Origin: Neocallimastix lanati (nom. inval.)
Lineage: Eukaryota > Neocallimastigomycota > Neocallimastigomycetes > Neocallimastigales > Neocallimastigaceae
NCBI GenBank assembly: GCA_016946835.1
Contig: JACVTC010000013.1
Coordinates: 610,001 to 627,500 of the forward strand
Direction: 5' to 3'
DNA: 17,500 nt
This document shows, one piece after another, positions 1-10,318 of the stretch (positions are counted from its first letter, which is position 1; each line of letters starts with the position of its first letter). A program made the translations under genes and the position numbers. The notes beneath the pieces were generated by a model that saw only the letters and a list, made by a program, of their open reading frames with translations, ran no database searches and was not told where the DNA came from.

Positions 1-43
1 TATATATACATATAAATATTTTTTATCAATAATTTATATTTAC

Positions 44-463
44 CAACTAATACAAAAGTACCAACACATGATATAAAACCTGCTAAGAAAGTAGCCCATG
101 GTTCTTTACCAATAATAAAACAATAAACAAATTGTATAACACCCATCATAACAACAAAGGACATATAGGCATCAAGAATCTTATATCTTCCTGGAGTATT
201 TTCTGTCAAATTTTATTTATTTATTTATTTATTATTATTTTTTTATTAAAAATATTGTAGAAATAAAATATATAATAATATAATTGTTTATATTGATAAT
301 CACATCTTTGGAACAATTTTTTTTTTTTTATAATTCTACAATTTTATAACATATATATTTTAAAATACTTACTTAAATAATTTTCCCATAAGATTTGAAT
401 ATCACCCTTTTCTTTCTTCACTGGTATATTCTTTGCAGAAGTATTGCCTGGTTTTGTTGACAT
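44..463 (-). CDS. OST2: DAD1/OST2 oligosaccharyltransferase subunit, 5' two exons (partial)
   Basis: DAD1/Ost2 is a small multi-pass ER membrane subunit of the oligosaccharyltransferase that transfers N-glycans to nascent proteins. Read on the minus strand, exon 1 is 463-373, starting at ATG (CAT at 461-463) and coding a short polar N-terminus ending ILWENYLK. A GTAAGT donor follows and the acceptor TTGACAG lies just before exon 2 (202-44). Exon 2 reads NTPGRYKILDAYMSFVVMMG, then IQFVYCFIIGKEPWATFLAG and FISCVGTFVL. These match the family's conserved STPxRLKxLDAY, LQFxYCLLVG and FISCVGSF segments, including two hydrophobic helices. The phases agree (Lys codon split 1+2). A GTAAAT donor at 43-38 closes exon 2, so the last exon or exons, with the C-terminal helix, lie outside the window. 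About 83 residues are visible of the usual 110-120. Nothing in it looks broken. Confidence 0.93.
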
Positions 464-1143
464 CTTTTCTTTAAAATTTTCTTAAATAGTCAAATTATTT
501 GTAAATTATTTTTTAAAGAGAAACAGGACATTATGAAAAAATAATTTTTATGTTTATATTGTGAAATTTCATATAAAATTTTATATTTATATTTATTTTG
601 ATTTTTTTTTTTTTTTTCAAAAAAAAGTTGATAAGTAGATAATATCATATATATATAATATTTATATTTAAATATTTATAAAATTTAATATTTAATAATT
701 TAATAATTCCCATTAAAATGATATTAAATATAATGATGTATTTAAAAGATTAAAACGAGTGACATTGATTATTATAAAGGCCATTTGATTGAATGAATCA
801 TTAATTTTCATCAAAAAAAAAAAAAAAAATAATTATTTTTTTATATTATTTATTATTTATATATATATATATATAAATATAATTTAATAATTAAATATAT
901 GGTATTAATATTATATAGGATATTTATAAAAATATTTTTAAATACATATTTGAATTAATTATTATTAAAATTTAATCAAAATCATTTTAGAAATTGATAA
1001 TACATTAATTCGAATATTAGAGCTTATAACATAATAATAGTAATGAATAAAACATACCTTTTACTTATATATATACTTATATTTCAATTCTTATTAAATT
1101 GATCTATTTTATTTCTAATATGTTTTTTTCTTTATTTTTTTAA

Positions 1144-1180
<37 letters not shown>

Positions 1181-2198
1181 TCTTTTAATTCTATTTTATT
1201 TAGATAAAAAAAAAATAAAGTATTTTAATATTTGATATAAATTACTAAAAATTAATAAATAAGTAAATAAGTAAATAAATAAATATATATATATGTAAAT
1301 ATGTAAGTAAATAAATAAATAATTACTTAATATATTAATATTAATACAAGTTCTGTAATTACCAAAAAAATAATTTTAATGAATAATATATAATAAACTG
1401 AATTAATTAATATAATAAACATAATGTATACATTTTATTATTAATTTTATTTAATGTATCACACATTTTTTTTTTTAAAGGTAATTAAAAATTTTTATAT
1501 TTTTTTTAATTAAAAAAAAAGAGATAGTCTGACAGAAAATATATAAATCTTTAATAATTCTTTCTTGAAAGTTAAAAAATGTATCTTTTTAAATATAGAA
1601 ATTCTTTATTTTTATAATTCCCAAAGATAACTTTATATAATATTAAAAAAAAGAAACAACTCATTATTAAATATTATTAAATTATTTGCATTTGGAAAAA
1701 AAAAATAAATATTTGATATAATATTAATTATTTTATATAATAATATTTAATATTAATGTACCATAATAGAGGAAAATAATAATAAATAATAAAAATAATA
1801 AATTAATTAATTAATAATAATAATAAATAAGATAATAAATACAACAAAAAAATGATAATTTAATAATTAATTATTTATTTATTTATAACAATTTTGATAA
1901 TTTGAAAATAAATTATATATCATAATCCTAAATATTTATCTTGATATTTATTTTTAATTTAATATAATATAATTAAAATTTAAAAATTTTAAAATTTTTT
2001 AAAATAAATTTTTTTTAATAAATAAATTGCTTCTCAATAAAAAAAATCGTAAATTGTTCTTCATCTGCATGTGTTTTTAATAAATAAATTGAATTATAAA
2101 TAAAATTGATTATCTTATTATTATTTTTCTTATTTAAAAAGACTTTTGTTTTATTAATAATTATAAATTAAAAATTTAAAATATATAAATATTTAAAG
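464..2198. other. AT-rich divergent intergenic spacer
   Basis: This is the shared upstream region of DAD1 (minus) and the TMX-like gene (plus). It is almost entirely A and T, with homopolymers (26 T at 1150-1175) and a TAAA/TAAG tetranucleotide patch around 1245-1325. The only mixed-composition stretch is about 710-810, on the DAD1 side. I find no ORF, tRNA or sharp promoter motif in it. Both promoters should lie here, but TATA-like strings are too common in this composition to assign one. Confidence 0.6.
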
Positions 2199-2382
2199 AT
2201 GTTTAAAATATATCATTTTTTGAAATTGATATCATATTTTATGATATTGACATTACTATTTAATACTACTATTAATGGTGTATTTGGAAAATTAATTGAA
2301 TTGAATGATAGAAATCTTGACAAAATTGTAGGTTTATTAATATAATTTTATTATTCATTTAATATATTGGATTAATTCATTA

Positions 2383-2413
<31 letters not shown>

Positions 2414-3588
2414 TTACTAATAGGTAAAAGATGATGAAAGATGGATGATTCAATTGTAAAATTATGATACTAATTAATAATTATTAAATATGTCCTTTTG
2501 AAAGCTAAAGATTTAAAAATATAATAATTAAATTCGACCTTTTTTTTTTTTAACAATATTATGAATTATTCAAATTTTAATATAGTTATACAGAAAATTG
2601 TAAACTTTGCTCATCATTTAGAGAAAATTTAGAGAAGTTATCTGAAGTACCAGAAAAAGAATATGGTACTGTAATTAAATTTGGACTTGTTAACGCAGAT
2701 GGTAATTCAACAATATTTAATTATGGTTATATATATAATATAAATATATATATAAATATATATATATATATTTAAATAAGGTGAATACTTAAAACATAAG
2801 ATATTTTTTTTTTTTTTTCATATAATTGTCTTATTATTCCATAATACAATATAGAAAATCCCCATTTATCTTCAAGATTTATGGTTACACGGTATATCAA
2901 TTAAATTATACAATTTTAATACAATAAATAAACATATAAATTAATTAAAATCCCTCTAATATATTATTATTTGAATAATAAATTATACTAATTATATAGT
3001 AATCCACACTATTTCTTTATTGATAAAAAAAATGGTAAATAAAGATATAGAAATTATCCTAGAAAAAATCAAAAGCAAAAAAAAAAAAAAAAAAATTATA
3101 TAAATATTCTAAATATATATATATATTTATATATATTCTATTTATTTATAAATTGTACATTTTTATATATATTATATATTTATTTATTAAATTTAAAATT
3201 AAAAATGAATAAAAAAACTTATTTAAAAAAAAATAAAAAAGTTCACTCTTTTACTATAAATCAAACATATGATTATGTATTTGAATTTCTTAAATACCAT
3301 CGTTGGAAGCTTTATCCAAAGAAAGAAAGTTATACTGATCCATTTTCAAAAGTGTATGTTTAAACCATTTTAGTCATTAATAATTAATAGTATATCATCT
3401 ATATATAATGATAAATATAGTAATATTCAAAAATTTTTTACTATCATATATTATTAATATAATATAATATACAGTGCCTATTTATATGGTTATTTCAATG
3501 TTGTTGGTTATTTTTTACAAAAATATATTTTTGTTTATATACCGTAAGTAATATAAAATTTTTATTCACCTTTCAAATATATGCATGT

Positions 3589-3624
<36 letters not shown>

Positions 3625-4058
3625 AATTTTAATAATAATACAATCTTAATATACTGATGATATATATATATTTATATGTATTTATAATTTATTAATATTT
3701 AAAAAAAAAAAAAATAAAAAGAGCAAAAGTTTTTTATTCCATAGTAATTATTACTTTAGTATCATCAATGATATATTATGCCATACGCAAACATCGTGAA
3801 TTTGAAAAATATATGGATGAGTTTGAAAGTAGTGTTGAGGAAAAGTATTACAATCAATGTATGAAATATGGATATGATCCATTAGCATTAATTGAAGAAA
3901 TGGATAAGCAATTAAAGAAGAAAAAAGAAGAAAAAAGTAAAAATTCTAAAAAAGAAATTACTGAAAATGATGATAATAAGAAAATACAGGAAATGAATGA
4001 AGAAGAAACTGAAGAATTTAAAAGTATTAAAGGAAAATATGAAAAGAAGAATGATTAA
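2199..4058 (+). CDS. TMX-like thioredoxin-domain ER membrane protein (8 exons, 288 aa)
   Basis: The TMX family are type I ER membrane relatives of protein disulfide isomerase. Proposed exons are 2199-2327, 2424-2455, 2586-2701, 2855-2891, 3000-3034, 3242-3353, 3475-3543 and 3722-4058; they total 867 nt with consistent phases. Residues 1-38 form a hydrophobic signal peptide. The thioredoxin core has RWMIQFYTENCKLC (Cys59, Cys62), then LSSRFMVTRNPHYFFIDKKN, with Pro at the cis-proline position, then YDYVFEFLKYHRW like the TMX 'FIxxxxW' end. A helix VFYSIVIITLVSSMIYYAI (about 180-199) precedes an 89-residue Lys/Glu-rich tail ending KKND, a KKXX COPI retrieval signal. Length is close to human TMX1 (280 aa). 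The usual motifs are CGHC or CPxC, so CKLC is odd. The exon 1/2 joint is ambiguous: GTAGGT at 2328 to AG 2423 is used here, while GTTTAT at 2332 to AG 2430 also keeps frame and drops one Lys. Only the last exon would be seen as an ATG-started ORF. Confidence 0.88.
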
Positions 4059-4147
4059 AAAAAACCGTCTAATTTGTTTTTTTATCATAATTTTAAATTA
4101 TGAAAAGAAATACATCATAAAATATGATATATATATATATTTTAATT

Positions 4148-4207
4148 ATGATTAAATAATTCATAGTTTTTATATTTAATTTATTCTAGAGAAAATTATT
4201 TAATCAT
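4148..4207. repeat. Perfect 14 bp inverted repeat downstream of the TMX-like gene
   Basis: ATGATTAAATAATT at 4148-4161 is exactly reverse-complemented at 4194-4207, with a 32-nt loop. It starts 90 nt after the stop codon, so it probably lies in the 3' UTR and could fold in the transcript. A chance origin is possible in sequence this rich in A and T. Confidence 0.6.
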
Positions 4208-4281
4208 ATTTTAATATTGAAATTTTACATTTGGAAGAAGTAGTATTGCTTTTAAAAGTTTTTAATTTATATACATTTAAT

Positions 4282-4304
4282 TTTACTTAATATATTTAAG
4301 TAAA
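4282..4304. repeat. 9 bp palindrome
   Basis: TTTACTTAA (4282-4290) and TTAAGTAAA (4296-4304) form a perfect stem around the loop TATAT. It follows the 14 bp inverted repeat by about 75 nt. This may be a 3' UTR hairpin or a chance AT palindrome. Confidence 0.45.
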
Positions 4305-4769
4305 TATGAAGCAATGTAAATATATTATTTAATAAAATTATAAAAAAAAAAAAAAATTTAAAAATTTAAAATTTAGTTTGAAAGTGAAAATATCAAATAG
4401 TTAATTTTAGTTATAAAATATATATATATTTATATAATATATGATATAATAATTAATAATAAATTTATTTTTGAATAATTAATTACACATTGCATATAAT
4501 TTATAATTGTTTATTTTTTATTTTTTATTATATTATATAATATTTAATATTAAAATATGTTTTTTGTATTTATATATTTAATTATTTATTATATTTTATT
4601 TAATATAATTTATTTATTCAGTTATAAAAATTTTTTAAATATTATTTTTTATCCAAAATATATTACTATAAATTCGTATATAGTCATACATAAACATTTT
4701 TAAGTCATTTTTATTTAATTAAGAAATTAATATTATATAATAAAATTATGCCATTCATTTATTATTTTA

Positions 4770-5480
4770 TTTGATTTTTGAAATATCTTATTCACTACCA
4801 AACCATAAGCTAGTTGGAGACCGTAACGACATTTCTGAGACAAATTCTATAGATGCGGAACATGTCAGAGGTTAAATCATCAACACCGATAAAACCCTCA
4901 AACCAGAACCACCTAAATTTGCAGGAAAAAGTAGTGAACTTCTATACTTCCTCGTATAGATAGGAAAGTATTCTAAATATCATCCACTAAGAGATATTAT
5001 CAATAATTATAAGATCTATTATTATTAGTCGCCACAAAGATGAATCTACTACCGAACGGTTTGCTGACCTAGAGAGAGAAGAAAATCCCATTTGGAATCT
5101 TACCAGAATTTTGTAGCTACATTGAAAGAGCATTTAAAATCCTACACCAGCTCTGATGTAGCCAATAGCAAGATCCCTAAGTTGAAGGCTAGTCAATTTA
5201 GATATACTATAGATTATTGCGAACAAGTTCAAGATGCTTGCAAGGGATTCATCCTTTGCTGATGAAGACAAAGTCTATTTCTTTATTGAAGGACTACCAT
5301 CAAGGGAAAGGGGACACACTAGATACACTTTACCCTAAAATTAGAAAATTGGTTAAGCATATCAAAATGGTTTCCTATAATTTAGTGACCATTCAGAGAA
5401 TTTACTATGTAAATTCTATGGACGAGGATGACCGTTGCTTAAAGCCGTTTAATCATGGATTAGGCCAAAGTCTCTTCGAG
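4770..5480 (+). pseudogene. Decayed Gag of a Ty3/gypsy-type LTR retrotransposon
   Basis: Gag packages the element RNA into virus-like particles. In one frame from about 4770 the sequence reads as protein (for example LVGDRNDISETNS), with stops at 4873-4875 (TAA) and 4957-4959 (TAG). It contains KPEPPKFAGKSSELLYFL, like the 'PxxFxGK...L..FL' start of retrotransposon Gag. A different frame then reads HKDESTTERFADLEREENPIW. The first frame resumes at 5101 with YQNFVATLKEHLKSY, SKIPKLKASQFRYTIDY and QDACKGFILC, ending at TGA. Another frame continues DEDKVYFFIEGLP, the 'dE...yFieGLp' signature. Hence several stops and at least two or three frameshifts. The 92-codon open stretch at 5217-5495 is a by-product of these shifts and not an independent gene. 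G+C is visibly higher than in the flanks, consistent with an inserted element. No protease, reverse transcriptase or LTR pair was recognised. Confidence 0.75.
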
Positions 5481-5780
5481 AGTTTTTATTCATAACAAGA
5501 AAATCTTTATGGAGAGTCTAAGATTTTATTGAGAACGACGAAATAGAAGAAAAATACTTTTATCTTAAGTGAACAACTAAAAATTGCAAGGAAAGATATA
5601 AGAAATTTGTCGATTGTCAGAGAAAAAAAAAAAAAAAAGTACTTTAATTATCGGAGAATGATTTTGCTTAGTTAACACTCCTTGATTCACTACCAAGAAG
5701 CAACTCAAAACTTTCAAAACAAGAAAGTTGAACCATTTAAGATTATTAAGATTATTTAGAAATTAATTTGAAATGATCTT
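5481..5780 (+). pseudogene. Degenerate tail of the retroelement relic
   Basis: The mixed base composition of the Gag relic continues to about 5770, but no reading frame stays open. Around 5706-5750 one frame reads FQNKKVEPFKIIKII. This resembles the GPF/Y module ('K..vGPFkIikki') found near the integrase C-terminus of gypsy-type elements. If so, almost all of pol has been deleted between Gag and this point. The match is short and could be chance. Composition falls back to extreme A+T after about 5800. Confidence 0.35.
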
Positions 5781-6555
5781 TCTAAAGATCTTTGTTAAGA
5801 AAAAATAATTTCTATATAAGCTCTTAAACAAGACATAAAATAATAAAGGAATAATTCACCAAGTTCCAAGATAGAAAATTAAGTAATAACTAATTATTAG
5901 ACGTAATTGATAAGAAAAATTACTCGTAAATTTCATAAAAAAAATTATTACATGTTTAATGTTAGGTATAAAGATATAAATTAATAATAGAATAAAGAGG
6001 TTTGTATAAATAACTTGAAAAAATGATAATTGTATTTATTAATTTAGATAAAAGATTTATTATAAATATAAGTGCATGTTAATAGAAAGTAAATGATATA
6101 TATATAATATATAATATTACAAATAGTTTAATATAATCGAAAAAATATAAATAGTTGTAATTTTTCCAACTAGTAAATAGTAGTTGGAAAATAGTATAGA
6201 AAATTACTAACAAATTGTATTATTTACCTAGTAAGGGCTTAGGTAAAATAACATAATTGTTAATTGTTGATAGTAAATATTAAATAAATTAAAAATTTAT
6301 TATTTGTTTCTATTCTATTGTACACATTTTCTGTTTAAGCCACACAGACTTAAATATTATAGCTTTTAATTTAAAGTTTTAATTTTACAATTTAATAAAT
6401 ATTTTATTTTATAATTAGATATATTATCCAATAAAAATTAAAGAATTTATTGTTTGATTTGATAATTTAAAAAAAAAGAGGTAATTAAATATTTTATATA
6501 TTTATTTTTATTTAATTCTATATATTTAATATAGAGTTTATTTTAAAATAGTAAT
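5781..6555. other. AT-rich spacer containing two hairpins
   Basis: This is a non-coding spacer between the retroelement relic and the AAAT array. It holds the two adjacent hairpins at 6162-6262, listed separately, and a mixed-composition stretch at about 6300-6360. That stretch could be the remains of a repeat. No ORF or RNA gene was recognised. Confidence 0.5.
6162..6262. repeat. Two adjacent hairpins with a shared loop start
   Basis: Hairpin 1 has TTTTCCAACTA at 6162-6172, the loop GTAAATAG, and the exact complement TAGTTGGAAAA at 6181-6191. Hairpin 2 has an imperfect arm of about 20 nt at 6211-6230 ending ATTTACCTA, the loop GTAAGGGCT, and TAGGTAAAATAAC from 6240, with complementarity extending to about 6261. 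Both stems close as CTA..TAG and both loops begin GTAA. This points to a shared structural origin, such as a fold in an LTR or a small inverted-repeat element. Confidence 0.7.
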
Positions 6556-6725
<170 letters not shown>

Positions 6726-6883
6726 ATATTATATAATAAAAGTAAATTATTCATTTTATTATATATATATATATAAATATATTTTTTTAGAATCAAAAAA
6801 AAAATTTTTTTTTGAAAAATTTTTAATAAATATATTTTATTAAAAATTTACGATGATTTTTTTAAAAAGTAGGGAATTTCGAA

Positions 6884-8730
6884 ATGGTAGATAGGCTTTT
6901 TTATAAATGATAAAAAAAGGAAAAGAAATAAAGATAAAGAACTTAAAAATAGTGATGGTGAGGATTATTTAGGACATGGAGGTATTGATGATTTAAATCT
7001 TCAAGCTAGTGAAGGTGAAGAAAGTGATGAAGAAATTGAAACAGTAGCTCAAAAACGTTAAAGATTAGCTAAAAGATATTTAGGAAAAATTCAATCACAA
7101 GCTACTGGTGTTGAAGGTGAAATTGTTGCTGCTGAAATTGACAAAGAATTAATTGCTTCACGTTTACTACAAGACGTGGTATAAATCATGCAGTATGTAT
7201 TATATATTAAATCAATTTATATATATATATATATATATTTTTTGATATTAAATTTCATAAAAATATTAAAGAGATTTATAATTTATTATGGAAAAAAAAA
7301 TTTTTTTTTTTTTTGATAAAATTAGTTTAAAGAAAGTGGAAAAGTTTATAAAAATATTGCTAATAAATATTTAGCTAAAGAATATACTGAAGATGATATA
7401 AAATAAGTTCAACCAGGTAATAAGGGCCATAAATTAACTGTAACAAGTGTTGTAATTGCTAAAATACGCAAAAGGGGTGTTCAAACAGGCAAGCTAAATA
7501 TATATATATATTCAGCATCAAAAGTTGATTCAATTATTAAATGGGATTTCTGGACAAGAAAAAGATTACATGTTTTTGAAGGTGGATTAAAACCAACTAA
7601 TAAATTAAAGAAATATTTAGGTTCAATCAAATTGAAGGAAAATGTTGGTCAACCTGATATAGTATATAGTTTAGCAGCCTCATATAAATGAGAATATATT
7701 GTAAATAAAATTGTTATTTTTTTTTTATATTACATTTATATAAATATATATATATATATTTTAAAAAAAAAATAAAGCGGATAGGAAAGAGAACGCTTAA
7801 TAAATATTTATTATGGATTTTTGAGCTGTTCCTTTAATTTCTTTTTAAATTTATTTAAAGAGAAATATACTTATCCAAAAATAAAGTGTTTTTTGAGTCT
7901 AAATGTCATCGATTCACTACTGACTATTTAGAATTATAAATCACAACATATTGAATTTTTAAATTTAAATTAATATAAATATTTTATAAAATACGAATTT
8001 TTATTAAAATTTATTAGAATTTATATTAATAAAACTGTATATATATTTATATTAATTGTTATATTGAATAGGCTTCAGGTGGTAAAGATAAATTAATTAA
8101 TATATGGTCTGTTATTGAAGATAAACATTTAAAATCTTTTGTTCGGCGTCATGATTATACTAGATCTGAAAATAATACTGGATAAGAAGTTGAAGGTTTA
8201 CTTAAAGAAGGTACAAAAAAGCAAGATCTTATGGTAGTTCATTAGATGCTATTGCTTTAATTGATGAAGATCTTTTTGTTAGTGGAAGTGAAAGTAGGTA
8301 TGAATAAAGAATAAATTTAAAGTATAAAATATCTTTTTTTTTTTTTTTTTTTTTTATTTTTTTTTTTTAAATGAAATTTTAAATTTATCATTTATAAATT
8401 TTTATTAATTTAAATATATACAAATAATTATATATATATATCAATATATTTATATCAATATATTTATAATAGAGCAATTTTTTTTTGGAATATAAATAAA
8501 AAGAAACCATATTTTCATGGTAAAGGAAGAATAATATCTTCTATACAAGAAAATGATATTACTCAAGAAAAGCGTACTTTGTATTGCAACTGGATTATTC
8601 TATTAGCTTCTGTTATCCTATTTAGATCTTTTTGCCTCTGGATCTTGTGATGATAAAATTAAATTATAGAAGATTGTTGAAAATATGAAATCATTTTCAC
8701 TCGTAACCACCATTCCAATGATAAAAATAT
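6884..8730 (+). pseudogene. RRP9: RRP9 / U3-55K WD40 protein relic with introns
   Basis: Rrp9 (U3-55K) is the WD40 protein of the U3 snoRNP in pre-rRNA processing. The relic runs from a degraded ATG (6884) through GFFINDKKRKRNKDKEL, the acidic region and EETVAQKR-stop-RLAKRYLG to EIDKELIASRLLQDV. An intron (7179-7325) follows, then FKESGKVYKNIANKYLA, GHKLTVTSVVIA, SASKVDSIIKWDF and TRKRLHVFEGGLKPT. A second intron (7701-8071) leads to ASGGKDKLINIWSV. Then come LDAIALIDEDLFVSGSESR, an intron (8298-8472) and AIFFWNINKKKPYF. It ends with DLFASGSCDDKIKL-stop-KIVENMKSFS. Stops are at 7059, 7404, 7689, 8183 and 8667, and frameshifts lie near 6895, 8215 and 8610. Several central WD blades expected between SFVRRH and LDAIAL are missing. 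It keeps introns, so it is a decayed genomic copy and not a retrocopy. A functional RRP9 should exist elsewhere. Confidence 0.92.
7701..8071 (+). other. Long intron of the RRP9 relic with a mixed-composition insert
   Basis: The GTAAAT donor at 7701 and the ATAG acceptor at 8070-8071 bound a 371-nt intron, longer than the relic's other two (147 and 175 nt). Positions about 7775-7940 are less AT-rich than normal introns here and do not read as RRP9. GATTCACTAC at 7911-7920 recurs exactly at 5684-5693 in the retroelement relic. An old insertion is possible. Confidence 0.5.
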
Positions 8731-9036
8731 TTATATTAATATAATACATAGTATTAGATTTAATAAAAAAAAAATAAATAAAATTAATAAATTAAAGTTT
8801 TATATATTTATTATTAAAATTATAACATAATTAAATATATTTAGTTATGATTTGAATTTCAATATGCGAAAACAACCTAATATTTACTAATTACTATTAC
8901 TAAATACTAAATACTTATTTTAATATAAGTGTATTAACATACTTATTTTATAAAGGAAAAATAAATTTTTTAGGTTTGTTTTTGTAAATTAAATTTATTA
9001 AATATTATTATTTAATTTATATATAAATTTGAAACT

Positions 9037-9098
9037 AACAAACAAACCAATAAATAAATAAATAAATAGATAAATAAATAAATAAATAAACAAACCAA

Positions 9099-9133
<35 letters not shown>

Positions 9134-9180
9134 ACAAACCAATAAATAAATAAATAAATAAATAAAAAATAAAATAAAAA
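9037..9180. repeat. Minisatellite: AAACAAACCAA + (TAAA)n units
   Basis: The block AAACAAACCAATAAAT occurs three times (near 9040, 9088 and 9132), each followed by a TAAA run of different length, with one TAGA variant in the first unit. This is a compound array in which a longer unit was duplicated after the tetranucleotide had expanded. Confidence 0.85.
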
Positions 9181-9537
9181 CGAAATATAAAACTCCCTCT
9201 ATTTTATTTAATGAATTATTTTTTATAATTAATTAATTAATTAATAATAATAATAATAATATAATTATTTTATAGTAATTAAAATTATAAAAATAATTAT
9301 AATATATAATTTGTATTTATTTTTCTTTCTATTTAATTAATATATAATAAATTTTTTAAAATATAAAATAAAATAATGTAAAAAGAAAGATATTTTATTA
9401 ATACTAATAATACTGAATATAATAAAGTAAGACTAAATTTCAAATTTCATTTATAATTATTTAATTATATTAAATTCCAAATTTATATCAATTAATTTTT
9501 ATACAGGAAACTTGTTTTTATTTTATTTATTTAATTT

Positions 9538-9587
<50 letters not shown>

Positions 9588-10056
9588 CTTTAATAAATAA
9601 ATAATTTTTCTTTTTCCGTCAAGAATTTATGATTTAATTTCAATAAATATTTTATAATTATCATTTTATTTTATTTTATTTTATGTTTTTTTTTTTTTTT
9701 TTTTTTTTTTTTATATCAATAATTATCAATTATTTATAGAGTACACATGGTGTATTATGATATATAATGTATTAATAGGTAAGTTAAAATATTTATTAAA
9801 TAAAAATTTGAATAATAGATATATATAAATATATATATATAAAAGTTTTTCGTAATATTAAAAATTAACCTAAAATTTAATGTATGTATATATTTTTTGT
9901 TGTATTAATTCTCTCTTTATCAAATCTATTATTTATAATAATGTATCTTATTTTTTATATATTTATTTATAATTTACAGAATTATTAAACATTAAAATAC
10001 TAAAAGAATTACATTAAAAATGCATATAATCAATTCATAATAAAATTTAATACAGA

Positions 10057-10119
10057 TTTACATATAATCTTTTTATTTTTTTATATCATTTACATATAAT
10101 CTTTTTATTTTTTATATCA
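10057..10119. repeat. Tandem duplication of a 32 bp unit
   Basis: The unit beginning TTTACATATAATC and ending ATATCA is present at 10057-10088 and again at 10089-10119. The copies differ only by one T in a T run, so the duplication is recent. Confidence 0.85.
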
Positions 10120-10318
10120 TTTTAAATTATAGCCTATGCAATTTATAATTAATTTTTTTTTTTATATATAAACATTAATTTTTTTTTATAATTATAAATT
10201 TTAAATAACAGGATTTACTTAAATAAATATTACCGTGACATGACAAATACTACTAATAAAAAATAATTATCATCAGTTAAAAATAATTTTATAGCATTTT
10301 TTATCCTTGTTAATTAAT

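Larger units (their letters stand above)
4059..4770. other. 3' UTR and AT-rich spacer after the TMX-like gene
   Basis: This stretch holds the 3' UTR of the TMX-like gene and then very AT-rich spacer up to the Gag relic. AATAAA-like strings (for example near 4330) are present, but none can be singled out as the polyadenylation site. Two inverted repeats, listed separately, are the only clear structure. No coding region is visible on either strand. Confidence 0.6.

Noticed and set aside
1245-1325. TAAA/TAAG repeats as a telomere-like or CRISPR-like array
   Set aside because: The units are irregular, have no spacers and match ordinary tetranucleotide slippage in this genome.
5217-5495. A 92-codon ORF as an independent gene
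   Set aside because: It starts in a frame other than that of the recognisable Gag sequence (IDYCEQVQDACKG) and stays open only because of frameshifts in the relic.
7182-7184. An additional in-frame TAA in the RRP9 relic
   Set aside because: Using the GTATAA donor at 7179 and the acceptor at 7325, the phase matches and the alignment continues from DV to FKESGKVYKNIA, so this TAA is intronic.
6884-8730. Alternative genetic code (TAA as Gln), as in some rumen ciliates
   Set aside because: Several stops in this region are TAA, but one falls where RRP9 has Leu, others are TGA or TAG, and there are frameshifts and a deletion. The intact genes in the window use CAA/CAG for Gln and have no in-frame TAA over more than 1,200 codons.
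6884-8730. Repeat-induced point mutation (CpA to TpA) as cause of the stops
   Set aside because: Some stops (TAG for Trp) fit, but TTA to TAA and GGA to TGA are transversions, and indels are frequent. Ordinary decay explains it better.
9740-9778. A 39-nt open stretch between a TTTATAG acceptor and a GTAAGT donor
   Set aside because: It could be a mini-exon, but no neighbouring exon, start or recognisable protein was found in the surrounding AT-rich spacer.
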